Shown one piece after another: positions 32,780 to 43,439 of a DNA stretch of 64,000 bases. Both the position numbers and the translations under genes were made by a program. Below the pieces are notes generated by a model. The model made no database searches and was not told where the DNA came from. It saw nothing but the letters and a program-made list of their open reading frames with translations. Origin of the DNA: Diploptera punctata (taxonomy: Eukaryota > Arthropoda > Insecta > Blattodea > Blaberidae); assembly GCA_030220185.1 (NCBI GenBank), contig JASPKZ010003432.1, positions 2,096,501 through 2,160,500 of the forward strand, in the 5' to 3' direction. Numbering within the stretch: position 1 is the stretch's first letter; every line of letters starts with the position of its first letter.

Positions 32780-33630
32780 CAAAGTTACATAACTTTATCC
32801 GAACATTGATAAATTCAGTCAAGGTTAATTTTGGATTTATCATCTTAATTATATTATTAACAACATTAACACTAAAAGAAACTTATATTTTTAGGGATCC
32901 AGATAATTTTACACCTGCTAATCCATTAGTGATACCAGTTCACTGTTCACAATGAAATTTTTTATTTGCCTATGCTGATTTTACACTCAGTTGTAAACGT
33001 GTATGAAATTCTTGTTGTCACTGTCTAGCAGGTGGCAGTACAAGTGTCATGTTATTAGTATGATGCATTCTTTTAATCTTAGTTTCAATTTTCTTAAATT
33101 GATTTTTGCTATCACATAGATGCTCAGTGTGTTAAGAGGTTGAGTTGACCCATTTCCAGATCATATACACAAAGAAAAATTTCTATATTATAATTGGAAA
33201 TGAAACGCTGACCTCTGGGAAAGGCAATCAGACATGCTGTTACAATCATGCTCTTCCAAAGCTTTACAGCCAAGAGTAGATTTTAGTCTCGGTCTAGGCG
33301 AAAATTTTTCTCTTGAAATATAGATTTTAGCCTGCTTATCAATTGAGGTTTGTGGGTGAAAAACTTGAAAACCCACTTATTTCTCAAGAAAATATTTTTC
33401 TACATTATTCATCTCTTCATTAAATTTTGAAACATGTTTTTGTTTGTACAATCAAAAATAATCAAATTCCTTCCTGATTAGTTGTGAAAAAAATTTCAAA
33501 ACATATTTATGATACACATCATCATCATCTGATATGATACACATACCAGACTTCAATCTCAAATATCTCAATAAAATAATTTTGTGGGTTGTCAAGTTCT
33601 TCCCCTACACCTAAAAAATTAACCTCGATT
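32780..33630. other. No gene recognised
   Basis: Contains only a SINE tail scrap (TCTCGGTCTAGGCGAAAATT, 33286-33305) and short CATCAT repeats near 33517. Confidence 0.45.
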
Positions 33631-33790
33631 TATTCTGATTCATCACTTCCTCCCAATATATATCAATTTTCATTCTTTGTCATCCTCCACCACAGACTGC
33701 AACCATCTCTATCTTGGCCTTCCTCCCTTTCTCATTTTATTTCATCCATTCCTTCATAAAGAAGTTTCTAAGTAGAGACTGGATTTTAAA
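33630..33790 (-). pseudogene. Possible LINE tail
   Basis: A pyrimidine-rich plus strand whose complement gives acidic/basic LINE-tail-like peptide. Weak. Confidence 0.3.
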
Positions 33791-33889
33791 GGGGATACCT
33801 TGACTTATATTATACCACTGAATGCAAAATAATTTAAGAATTAAATGTATTATTACCCAGGCTTGCTTTTCACATGCAATAGTTAATAC

Positions 33890-34020
33890 AACTAAAGAGA
33901 AAATTTTCTTATATTTGAAGAGAAAAATTATATGCTCAGACTGGGGCATAAACCTTGATTTGAACACATGTTCTCCAGCTTTATCCGCTGATGCACTAAC
34001 CATTTGTGCTGCTTAGGCAA
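33890..34020 (-). mobile_element. tRNA-like SINE head
   Basis: It shares ATATTTGAAGAGAAAAATTA and ATGCTCAGACTGGGGC with copies at 41180 and 61530, then ends in a diverged head (AACCATTTGTGCTGCTTAGG). Confidence 0.6.
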
Positions 34021-34600
34021 TCCAGGACCAGACACAAATCTTTCTATGTTTGAAATTCACTTGTGCCCCAGTTAGTGAACTTCTATTGACATTACAATAG
34101 GGTCACTTCTACTAAGAATACATTGAAATGGGAATTTATTCTGTTCCATATCAACTAATTACAAATATATTATTTGAATTGGTGTCAAATTATACAAAAT
34201 GTAGTAACAACTTATGGTTATGCACAATTTATTTTCACTGCAGTCCGACACTTTTAAGTAAGCTGGCATCAGAAATTGAGTTTCTCCAATTTAACAAAAG
34301 AATTACATATTCCGTAAACCAGCAAAATGGAATCATAAATTCAACTTGCTGAGGAACACACAGTTTATGCAGTTCCTGCATGTTGAACTTTTTTCCCTTG
34401 TTAAGCAAATTGAGTTCATTATTCATTTTGATCCTTGAATCATCTCCATCTTTCACTAGCCCACAAATCACATGTGTAACTTTCTAATAAAATTAAAGAT
34501 ATAGAATTATTTGTAAAGTCTGATAATCACTGGGTTTCTCAGGGAATTGAACCTATCAACATGTTGTGTGCTATATTTGTGTTGTGTGTTTGAATTACAG

Positions 34601-34786
34601 GGTTCTCTAGGGTACAGAAGTGGAAGCCCAGGGGAAACAAGCCATAGCGGTCCACAGAGTCCTGTTTCTCCTGCAAGTTCTCCAGGAATAGGACCAAATA
34701 CAAGCCCTTTCCCAGACCACAGTGGTTATTTCATCAGTCAAGCACAGGCTAATGCTCTTCAACAGCACTTCGAACAGTTCAGCATG
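34601..34786 (+). CDS. Crtc: Crtc exon: start of C-terminal activation region
   Basis: A 186-nt exon of 62 codons, phase 0/0, with TTTGAATTACAG before it and AGCATG|GTAAGT after it. It reads GSLGYRSGSPGETSHSGPQS, then PVSPASSPGIGPNTSPF, then QAQANALQQHFEQFSM. From established knowledge of human CRTC1, the matching stretch has Y-R-T-S-A-G-S-P, S-P-T-S-P-V-S, P-G-S-S-P and R-Q-A-N-A-L-x-x-x-L-E-Q-F-N-M. The order, spacing and the Q-A-N-A-L...E-Q-F-x-M block agree. This is the strongest evidence naming the gene. CRTC proteins are cytoplasmic-nuclear coactivators that bind the CREB bZIP and recruit TAF4/CBP. The C-terminal activation domain that should follow is not recognised in the window. Confidence 0.92.
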
Positions 34787-34924
34787 GTAAGTCATGTATA
34801 TATTAAGATGCCATTTTGTTTTACAACTCATGCTGAAAATTTCCTTTTGTGCAGAAAAGAGTCTACATTCTTATTGTTTAAATAATTGAAAAGTTAAATT
34901 ATCCCACTACAATGTTTAGAAAGT

Positions 34925-35165
34925 CCTTGAAGTGATAGAAAATTAAGGCTCCCCCCATTTTTGCAGACAATCGGCAAGAGTTGTCAGTTGAGTTTTCACC
35001 CTATAGAATGTGTGTCTGATACATATATCCATTTGAGGCTGAATCAAATCCAGCGCAATGGTGCTGCCAGAAGATTTAGGCCATTTTAAAAATTCTAACA
35101 TTATCAGAAATAGAATCACAATCTTCTGGTCTTTAGCATATTGCCTCAACCAATCACATTTTGAC
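34925..35165 (-). mobile_element. SINE family B
   Basis: Motifs GTGATAGAAAATTAAGGCTC, TTTTGCAGACAATCGGCA, TTGAGGCTGAATC and AGCATATTGCCTCAACCA align with 18600-18890. Confidence 0.7.
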
Positions 35166-35469
35166 ATGCCCCCATATAAATAATTTACATACCATATTTA
35201 CCAGAGTATTAAATTAAAAGCAGAAATGTTTCAAAATTCACAACAATGATGGGAAAGTTTAAATGAACAGGATGTGATCATAAATCAACATTGCCAATCC
35301 TAGAACATGAAGTGATTGTACTGGAGCTTTTATATGACAGGGCCTATAGGGTGTTTGTCCAGGACTATATAAATGTGTACATTTATAAAATTTAGCATAC
35401 ATCTTAAATAACTTTTGAGTTATCATACATATACATCAGAACTATACAGTTATCAATGTTGTAGTAGTA

Positions 35470-36505
35470 GTACTAGGACTTTATTAGACAAAAAGTAAGA
35501 TATTTACAATATTATTTACAAATATGGGTCGCACGGGCAGTAAGCCGTACGTGCTGTCGACAGTCCGCTACAATAAAGTAATAATTGGTACTAGTGTAAA
35601 GAAAAATAAACAACAAAAAATCAATAACATTACAATTACATAAAGAAAACATAATAATATTACAATTAAATAATAACACAATAGCATTATACACTAAAAA
35701 AAACATTAACATTACAATTACATAAAGAAAACACAATAATATTACAATTAAATAATAACGCAATAGCATTATACACTAATTAATTTATATATAATTGTTA
35801 AGAATTAATGGTATTGCATTTTGATAACATATATTTATTCATGAATGAATGTTGTCCTTATTTTCCACGTTTTGTCCAGAAATTTACCGAGGTTTATCCA
35901 ATTTTCTGGATTTACCAATAACTCGTAGCATGCCAATCTTTCCCGATTTGAATTTAGAAATCTTTCCGGTAATAACTGACGTCTCCAATATTCTAAATCA
36001 TTACATTTTCCTAATATGTATCTCATCTTCAAAGTTCCCGCACATTGGACATATTCGCATATCGTGATCGTCGCTAATTTTTAGAAATTTCCATGCCCCT
36101 AGCCTAAACCAAGCAAGCCCTGATCTCTCCTTAAATCCTAGGTTGAGTATATACGATCCTTTTCCCCAGACGTGTTTTAGGTCTCTTTGTAAACACAGTG
36201 AGCGTTTTCCTGTACATTCGGCGAAAGTATCTTGTTGGTTTATATCTAAGTACCTCCTCCTTATTTTTTTCCACACGTTCTTGCGATTTTCAGTCCCTTT
36301 TTCCCATATCCAGCCCATCCCGATCTTTTGGAGTTCTCTCCTAACCTCGTCTGCCCAAAAATTTTTTATTTGGTGGTCGTAACAAATTGCTCTAAGCATT
36401 GTTTGTTCACCTTGGATTACTCGCAACCAGTATTTGAGTACACGAATTTTACAGTTTATGTCGTCCTGGAATGACCCAAATTCATATAAAATAAATTCCA
36501 CAGTT
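35470..36505 (-). pseudogene. LINE C-terminal region
   Basis: A 166-codon minus-strand frame at 36001-36501 is nearly intact. It has W-A-D-E-V-R-R-E-L-Q-K-I-G, then ERSGLAWFRLGAWKF, then the putative zinc knuckle CPMCGNFEDEIHI. It continues after a frame change (ERFLNSNRERLACYELL) to a non-coding tail with an 82-bp tandem repeat. The G-L-A-W-x-R-x-G plus C-P-x-C combination is found at the C-terminus of some non-LTR retrotransposons. No RT domain is present here, so it is 5' truncated. The low number of stops suggests it is younger than most LINE tails in the window. Confidence 0.75.
35622..35781. repeat. 82-bp tandem duplication in the LINE tail
   Basis: AACATTACAATTACATAAAG recurs after 82 bp, and the two units are almost identical (AATAATAACACAATAGCATT / AATAATAACGCAATAGCATT). 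Confidence 0.85.
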
Positions 36506-36554
36506 AGAAACGGCTATCGATGTTGTAATCAATGAACTGTAAATGCATCCATTA

Positions 36555-37115
36555 AGCTCTACTTATAAGAATCAAATGAATCGTGAATTCTTCTTACCTC
36601 ATACTTCTTTGTTTTTTTAAACACAGCACCGCAGTATCGGAGAACAATGTTCCCCATCATCTGCTGTTTTCACGACTGTCAATTTTTTTTTTTTGCCGGT
36701 AATTATCCAAACTGCCATCTGGTGTACTTTTGAAGGAGTAATTTTCTAAACTGCCATCTGGTGTATTTTTGAAGAACTTTGTAATCAAGCTTGGTTTGTC
36801 CAGAATCTCAAAGTTCATGGTTCTAGTATGGTTTTTTTTAATATATTAAAAAAAAACATGCTAGAACCATGAACTTCGAGATTCCAGATGAACCAAGCTT
36901 GATTACAAAGTTCTTCAAAAATACACCAGATTACAATTTGGATAATTACTGGCAAAAGAAAAAATTGACAGTCTTGAAAACAGCTGTCAATGGGGAAGAT
37001 TGTTCTCTGATACTGCGGTGCTGTTTTTAAAAAAACATAGAAGTATGAGGTAAGAAGAATTCATGATTCATTTGATTCTTATTAATAAAACCTCATAATG
37101 TTAAAATTCCCAAAT
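36555..37115. repeat. PLE foldback with about 270-bp arms
   Basis: Arms meet near 36845. The right arm reads MNFEIPDEPSLITKFFKNTP on the plus strand, the end of a PLE endonuclease (compare MNFEIPGYKERGLIWKF at 40160), and the left arm is its mirror. The left arm has an internal duplication of AACTGCCATCTGGTGTA. A GATAC-type hammerhead-like motif lies at 36627-36663 (-). Confidence 0.85.
36627..36663 (-). ncRNA. Hammerhead-like motif, GATAC type
   Basis: CAGATGA, T, GGGGAAC, ATT, GTTCTCC, GATAC, TGCGGTG, CTGT. Stem II (GGGGAAC/GTTCTCC) is complementary although its sequence differs from the GGTGAC/GTTGCC stem at 63884. Core bases deviate (A for U, GATA for GAAA), so it is probably inactive. 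Confidence 0.4.
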
Positions 37116-37134
37116 TTAGTATATTAAAAAAGCT

Positions 37135-37440
37135 CTACTTAATTTGAATGCTCGTCCATAGCTGGTTGCTTTAAGACATCATGCCTTGGTGCAGAGCTAT
37201 GGAACTTACACTTGTTCGAGTCACCATGAGGAAAGAAATTTTCTTAGGAAATTTCATCTAGTGTGGGACTGGTGCCCATCAAGAATCATAATGAATTTGG
37301 ATAGCTACAATAAGTAGTGGCTCCAGGTTGAGAAAACTAGTTATATTGGCTGGTGGGCCCGACATCTTAACTACATGTCATTCCTATACTAGCTGGATGA
37401 AAATCCCTCACTGATTAACATATATGCGATGTCTTGCCAT
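37135..37440 (+). mobile_element. SINE family D
   Basis: TTTAAGACATCATGCCTTGG, CTTGTTCGAGTCACC, GTGTGGGACTGGTGCCC and AGGTTGAGAAAACTAG align with 7275-7585. Confidence 0.8.
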
Positions 37441-37612
37441 TTTTTTTAACTGGAATGCTCTCAAACTGCAAGGATACAAAAAAAAAACTAATATCAATAG
37501 GTTTAACTCAGAGCAGAGAAAATCTCCTGAATTACGGTAATAAAAAAACTGAAAATCATTATGTAAGACACATTCTATTTTATACACCTTTTTTTAATAT
37601 ATATTTTCTAAG

Positions 37613-38599
37613 TAGAGATCCATGAAATTCACGAATCACAATAATATGAAATGCTCTGATTTTCTCATTTTCTTGTACCATTTCTTAACTTCACTTCCCA
37701 TAATCTCAAAAAAAGCATTTATGAATCCCATAATAACGCAAAATGCTACGATAATGCAAAATAACACCGAAATTTAAAATTTTCAACGAATTCCGGAGAT
37801 TTTTTGTTTTATTCACGAAATTTTCATAATGCATTTTTAAACACTGTTTTCGGATTCCATCTTCTTTTTTAATTGCCATATTTGATGTGCCATATCTGCT
37901 TCCTCCAAGCACTCTTGCAAAGAGAAATGGTTGCAACACAGTTCACAACATTGAGGTAATATTTTCTGTCCTTCTCATGCTCAAATATGGTTTCTCCATA
38001 GATTTTAAGTTCTATGATCAATATGAATTCCAAGAAATACAAATTATATTAACGTATAAGTTTTTTCCCCCTAAATTTTTGCAGACATAATTATCAATTT
38101 TATATCAATCATTATTAAGTAATGGTATGTTCAAATATGAAGAAAACATTTCTTTAAGTACAAGCAATAATTTGACAGTAATGCAAGCACTGCCAAATTT
38201 GAATAAGCCAACAATGGACCATGAGTAATTTATATCACATTGATAAATGTTATTATTCCCAATTTAATAAAACGGGATTTAATTACATAAGCACATTTTT
38301 TCTATTGGATTACATATCTATAACATGCATTGTAAATTTTGCTTACAAATTAGTGACTACGATTAAAATTTTATGCATTTTAGTGTATTAAAATTGATAT
38401 CAATTGTACAAGCTAAAAGTTGACCTTAAACGGCTGAATATATCATTATTATTGGGTTTAATATACTAAACTGGGATTAAAAAGAGACTCAAATTTACAT
38501 TTTTTTTAGAATAACACAGCCAAATTCCCAATAACACTGAAATCTTGAAATTTTAAAACAAATTTTCCCAAAAAATAAAACTACTTTCACGGATCTCTA
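37613..38599. mobile_element. hAT-like DNA transposon
   Basis: Ends TAGAGATCCATGAAATTCAC / TTTCACGGATCTCTA are inverted. The flanks TTTCTAAG (37605-37612) and TTTATAAG (38600-38607) are an 8-bp duplication with one change. A minus-strand open frame at 37706-37939 (NMAIKKEDGIRKQCLKMHYE) may be an N-terminal transposase relic but lacks a firm motif. Confidence 0.7.
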
Positions 38600-38639
38600 T
38601 TTATAAGAGATCTCTTACAAATGTTTTCCCCAATAGAAT

Positions 38640-38880
38640 AAAATTCTTCTTCTTCTTCTTCTTTCCAAGTATTAGGCCAAGGCCTGTTACGATCCTATAG
38701 AAAATTTTCCCTCCAGAGAATTCTTCCATTTCTTCTTTCCTTTATTTTCTTTTCTTCTCCAGAAAAGCCTGACCAGAGGCTATAAGATGGCAGGCCCATC
38801 ACTGGTCTTGCCTTCCTTTGGCCAGCAACCAATCGAAGGGACTATTATTATGCTTTCAAGTCTTATACGAGAATTTTCTG
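38640..38880. pseudogene. LINE tail, inverted relative of 28888-29060
   Basis: CTTCTTCTTCTTC, then GGCCAAGGCCTGTTACGATC, is a LINE tail on the minus strand. CCAATCGAAGGGACTATTAT and CTTATACGAGAATTTTCTG at 38828-38881 are the reverse complement of 28975-29014. Parts of the element are therefore rearranged head-to-head. Confidence 0.6.
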
Positions 38881-38915
38881 AAAGAATAAAATTATTTAAA
38901 ACACTTTTACACAAG

Positions 38916-38952
38916 CTGATGATGATATGCAGAAGTATCGAAACATATTGTT
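38916..38952 (+). ncRNA. Hammerhead-ribozyme-like motif
   Basis: CTGATGA, T, GATA, an 8-nt loop, TATC, GAAAC, ATATT, GTT. Both core strands match; stem II is 4 bp and stem III 2 bp (AC/GT). Stem I is not evident, and the sequence after it is an inverted PLE terminus. Confidence 0.45.
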
Positions 38953-39011
38953 TATTTTTTATTATTTCACTCACCTCATACTTCATAATTCCTAGCAGAC
39001 CCAGGGTTTCT

Positions 39012-39653
39012 TCACATCATTTGTGACATTCTCAATGCTGTGTCACGTTCACAACTGACGTCCAACGGCCTTCTATCCTGCAGACTGACCTCTGCACCAT
39101 CTGGTGGCCGACCGAAGAATTTCCAAATCAGTCCTCTCTCCTTATAACTGGGTATTTCAAAATTCATAGTTGTATTTTTATTCTTGCATATGTAAATTTT
39201 TTCCCAAATTGTGAGTTCCTTCGGTTTTTCCAATTGTTTAAGTAATTTTGTTTTGGTTTCTATTCTATGTTTTTCTGACCAGGCATGTGCAGCTATTGCA
39301 GATTTTTCGGTTTCTCCATTTTTAACATTTCTGAGGTGTTCTTTTAATCTTGTATTTAGATTCCTTTTTGTTTTTCCTATGTATATCTTTTCACAATCTT
39401 TACAATTAATTTGATAAATTCCCGATTTTTTGCAGTCTTCAAACTTTTCATTTTTGTGGGTTTTTATTAAATTACCTAAGCTGTAATCATTTTTCGGTGC
39501 TAATTTAATGTTGAATTTGTTGAAAATTTTTTGAAACTTGTCAAATACTAAAGGATGGTATGTGAATTTTTTGCCTATATTTTTATCTGTCTGAAGAGTA
39601 CTTTCATTAATGATTTTTTGTTCTTTAAATTTATTTATTTTCTTGTGTATCAT
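39012..39653 (-). pseudogene. PLE GIY-YIG endonuclease (left arm, longest open copy)
   Basis: A 213-codon uninterrupted minus-strand frame. From about residue 76 it has SGIYQINCKDCEKIYIGKTK, i.e. G-I-Y...Y-I-G, then R-N-L-N-T-R-L-K-E-H (catalytic Arg region), H-A-W-S-E-K-H, KELTIWEKIYI and FEIPSYKERGLIWKFFGRPP. GIY-YIG nucleases nick target DNA in Penelope-like elements, and the K-E-L-T-I-W-E-K segment follows the domain in insect PLEs. The RT is absent. The first 40 or so codons overlap the unique spacer, so the true upstream part is missing. It is open, but without RT it is not autonomous. Confidence 0.9.
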
Positions 39654-39716
39654 CTTCTCTTGAAAACCTTTTTCTTTCGCAATTTTTATGATGTGTTCTT
39701 TCTCTTTGTTGTAATT

Positions 39717-40316
39717 AAGTACTCTTCAGACAGATAAAAATATAGGCAAAAAATTCAAGAAGTTCACATACCATCCTTTAGTATTTGACAAGTTTCAAAA
39801 ATTTTCAACAAATTCAACATTAAATTAGCACTGAAAAATGATTACAGCTTAGGTAATTTAATAAAAACCAACAAAAATGAAAAGATTGAAGACTGCAAAA
39901 AATCGGGAATTTATCAAATTAATTGTAAAGATTGTGAAAAGATATACATAGGAAAAACAAAAAGGAATCTAAATACAAGATTAAAAGAACACCTCAGAAA
40001 TGTTAAAAATGGAGAAACCGAAAAATCTGCAATAGCTGCACATGTCTGGTCAGAAAAACATAGAATAGAAACCAAAACAAAATTACTTAAACAATTGGAA
40101 AAACCGAAGGAACTCACAATTTGGGAAAAAATTTACATATGCAAGAATGAAAATACAACTATGAATTTTGAAATACCCGGTTATAAGGAGAGAGGACTGA
40201 TTTGGAAATTCGTCGGTCGGCCACCAGATGGCGCGGAGGTCAGTCTGCAGGATAGAAGGCTGTTGGACGTCAGTTGTGAACGTGACACAGCATTGAGAAT
40301 GTCACAAATGATGTGA
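39717..40316 (+). pseudogene. PLE GIY-YIG endonuclease (right arm)
   Basis: This is the mirror copy of the left-arm gene, starting at AGTACTCTTCAGACAGATAA. It differs by a small insertion near 39758 (CAAGAAGTT) and scattered changes such as A-W-S to V-W-S and S-Y-K to G-Y-K. The insertion breaks the early frame. From about 39895 the nuclease frame is open to the stop at 40316. The plus-strand 40095-40316 portion covers KELTIWEKIYICKNENTTMN to the end. Confidence 0.88.
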
Positions 40317-40385
40317 AGAAACCCTGGGTCTGCTAGGAATTATGAAGTATGAGGTGAGTGAAATAATAAAAAATAAACAATATTA

Positions 40386-40690
40386 AAAAACCTCATAGTG
40401 TTATTTCCTATCTACATAACTTAGTATCGAAACATGTTTAATATATGTAGGAAATAACACTATGAAGTTTCTTTTAATTACTAATGAGTTGGTTGGAATG
40501 CATCGACAATGTCGTGCAAAAGTGACGAACCTGATCTGCATATAAAATCAAGAAATATGAGGTGAGTCAAAATAACCAAGATATTAATAATTAAAACATG
40601 TCTTCGAGAAATCCACAATTTTTGGTGAGGTATTAAATTCTAACTCAATTATTAATTAAAATAAATCTCATAGTGTAACTAAATGAAAAC
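40386..40690 (+). repeat. PLE termini in series
   Basis: AACCTCATAGTGTTATTTCC (40391), TATCGAAACATGTTTAATAT (40426) and GGAAATAACACTATGAAGTT (40451), then AAATATGAGGTGAGTCAAAA (40553) and AAATCTCATAGTGTAACT (40663). At least two truncated copies lie side by side. Confidence 0.65.
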
Positions 40691-40699
40691 TCATTCATT

Positions 40700-40890
40700 G
40701 TTTAACAACTCCACCAAACATTCCTGTCGGGTCTGTTTTTCTCGATTGATTCAAATCTTTCAGTGCATTTTTTAACTTTTTGGAGCCAAGTTCGCCACAT
40801 ACACTTCTCCCTTTTATTATCTATTCTACTCCAGTTCTTTGCATATGTATATTCCAATCCAGTTTTCTTTCTTCAATTACGACTAATATA
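40700..40890 (-). pseudogene. Possible LINE tail
   Basis: The minus strand reads NKREKCMWRTWLQKVKKCTE, a basic, tryptophan-containing tail like those of insect LINEs. There is no RT motif. Confidence 0.4.
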
Positions 40891-40894
40891 ACTA

Positions 40895-41520
40895 TATTTG
40901 AAGAGAAAAGTTATACACTCAGACTGGGACTAGAACCCAGAACCTTTGGCTTTCTAGGCCAAGTGCTCTACTGACTGAGCTATCTGGATGATTTCCAATC
41001 TAAATGCAAATTTTTCTCTATAAGCTGTTAATTCCCACACACCAAATGCTATGAAACTTTTGCATCTTCTTTATTAAGAAGACATTTATTTGGGAATTTT
41101 ACATTACATTATAAAGCCAGTACGGCTTCTTTCAATGTTTTTATTATTCATTTCATATATCTCAATGATAGATAAATCATATTTGAAGAGAAAAATGATA
41201 TGCTCAGACTGGGACTCGAACCCAGGACCTTTGGCTTTCTAGGCCAAGTGCTCTACCACTGAGCTATCTGGGCGAGTTCCAATCTAAATGCAAATTTTAA
41301 AAATTTACTCTAGCTCAGTCGGTAGAGCACTTGGCCTAGAAAGCCAAAGATCCTGGGTTCAAGTCTCAGTCTGAGACAGCTTATAGAGACAAATTTCCAT
41401 TTAGATTGGAACTTGCCCAGATAGCTTAGTCGGTAGAGCACTTGGCCTAGAAAGCTAAAGGTCCTGGGTTCAAGTCCCAGTCTGAATGTATATTTTTTCT
41501 CTTCAAATATGATGTATGAA
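40895..41520. mobile_element. Four tRNA-like SINE heads, two per strand
   Basis: Minus-strand heads at 40905-40990 and 41185-41285 and plus-strand heads at 41312-41380 and 41405-41490 face each other. Typical motifs are GAGCACTTGGCCTAGAAAGC and GGTCCTGGGTTCAAGTCCC, with TATTTGAAGAGAAAA tails outside. This gives a palindromic SINE cluster. Confidence 0.85.
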
Positions 41521-41780
41521 ATTAATAATAAAAACATTGCCTGTACCTATATCTTCTTGTGTCCTCTCATTCTCCAAATATCTGTGTTTTTTTATATTCA
41601 TTGATTTTTCTTGCAGTTCTCTTCAAATAACCCATCTTAACTGCCTTAAAAATATGGAAATACAACCATTATTAATTTTAATATTTATTTCATCTTAAAC
41701 CTGATAATTTAGAATAAATTTGGATATTCATATTGGTATTGTAAATATTACAAAAAAAATTATCTTTTTCTTGCTACCAG

Positions 41781-41786
41781 GGAGTG
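41781..41786 (+). other. Candidate 6-nt microexon
   Basis: TATCTTTTTCTTGCTACCAG precedes GGAGTG, which is followed by GTGAGTATT, a strong donor. Six nt would add Gly-Val in phase 0 to the Crtc frame. Chance juxtaposition is possible. Confidence 0.2.
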
Positions 41787-41799
41787 GTGAGTATTCTTT

Positions 41800-42585
41800 A
41801 TTTCATTGTAATGTTAATCCCTTATAATTTTATTTATATATTTTTTAAAATTATACTGATTAGTATTTAATTACTAGGTAAATTATTTTCCAGCTTAAAC
41901 ATAACTTTTTTTTTTATGTTGTGTTGTTGTGCCATATCATATTGTTAGATGGATTATTTAAAAATATTAACCATGAATTATTTATTCTGTTTACTGTATT
42001 TTCAGAAATGAAGTTAAATATCATTACAAAACTGATTTATTTATATTAACCAATATACAGGGTGTTTTGTTTGCATATGGGATAAAAGGAATGATCATAA
42101 CTTATGAACATTTAAAATTTATAGATGGCATACAATTTTTTAAACATATTTTGTTGCTATTGTAATTTACTAAAGATCATACCATTATCATTGTTCTGAC
42201 AGAACTCACTAAGAAATCCATTTTTATATAAAAATAATAATAATTATTATTATTATTACTATTATTTATTTAAACTTGGCAGAGTTAAGGCCATAAGGCT
42301 TTCTCTTTCACTCAACCACTAAAAATATTACATACAGAAAAAATTCCATAAGATCATAACAGTGAATAAATAACTGTAAGTAAATTTTTATACAAATTAA
42401 ACTGAAATTAATATGAATAAAATCAATATTTTAGAGAAATGAATGATCCATCAATTGATCTGCTGAGAGACGAACCAGTTACAAAAGACAGAGATTTAAA
42501 TTTATTAAATTAATATTGAGAAGCTAAAGCTATTACTATGATAGAAATAAGTAAATTAATGAACACAATTAAATTATTGTAATCA
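41800..42585. other. AT-rich; possible LINE tail at 42270-42300
   Basis: CTTGGCAGAGTTAAGGCCAT followed by AAGGCTTTCTCTTTCACTC resembles a recurrent insect LINE 3' end on the minus strand. CAGGGTGTTTTGTTTGC at 42059 resembles a transposon end. Neither is certain. Confidence 0.35.
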
Positions 42586-42589
42586 ATGG

Positions 42590-43110
42590 TAATGAGAAAA
42601 TTTTTTGCCTGAACGAGAAATCGAACACCGAACCTTCAGCTTTCCATGCTAATGCTCTGTCCACTGAGCTAATTCAGGCTTCGTTCCCATCCAAGCATAA
42701 ATCTTTCCTTTACCTTACTCTACTGGTCGCATATTCAAATGCAATGAATCATCATCATTCACAAATACACAATGAATGGCTTCTACATTAAGAAGACATG
42801 AAGGGGCTCCACACAGCTATAGCATTATTTATTAAAATAATATGGAGAAGCTAAAGCTATAAGTAAATTAATGAACACAATTAAATCATTGTAATCAATG
42901 GTAAAGAGAAAAAATTTTGCCTGAACCGGGAATCAAATCTCGAACCTTTAGTTTTCCGTGCTAATGCTCTGTCCATTGAGCTAATTCAGGCTTCATTCAG
43001 ATTTATGCTTGGATGGGAATGAAGCCTGACAGAACATTAGCACGGAAAGCTAAAGGTTCGGGATTTGATTCCCGGTTCACGCAAACATTTTTCTCTTTAC
43101 CATTGATTAC
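42590..43110. mobile_element. Three tRNA-like SINE heads (-,-,+)
   Basis: CATGCTAATGCTCTGTCCAC with GAGCTAATTCAGGCTTC at 42645-42682 and 42958-42995, and the inverse GAAGCCTGACAGAACATTAG at 43020. TTGATTACAATAATTTAATTG-type tails lie on both outer sides. Confidence 0.8.
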
Positions 43111-43439
43111 AATAATTTAATTGTGTTTATTTAAATTTATTTTAAAGGAAGCTAATGTCTGGCAATTCCTGATCTCTTGTGGTAGGAAGTTCAAAGTCTA
43201 GCAGTGGATACAATATAGGAATTATAATAATAGAAGTTCTGTATTGTGGGATGTCAAGTAGCAGATTATGGTACAATCGTATAGGGCCTATTCAAATTAT
43301 GGTTGGAGGATAGGAGATAAAAGCGAAAGGATATGTAAGTTGGTATAAAGTTACATAAAATGTTTAATACAGCATTCATTTTCCTACTCATATGATTATG
43401 GAGATAGATCCAGTATAGTTTACAGAATGAAGAAATGTG

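Larger units (their letters stand above)
38946..40385. repeat. Giant PLE inverted repeat, arms about 660 bp
   Basis: The left arm 38946-39601 and right arm 39717-40385 are near-perfect reverse complements around a unique spacer of about 115 bp. Each arm carries a PLE endonuclease frame reading outward, ending in the GAGGTGAGTGAAATAATAAA terminus. Low divergence between arms suggests recent formation or gene conversion. Confidence 0.93.

Noticed and set aside
34235..34471. Minus-strand 78-codon frame as a gene
   Set aside because: No motif, no splice context, and located in the Crtc intron just before an exon. Left unassigned.
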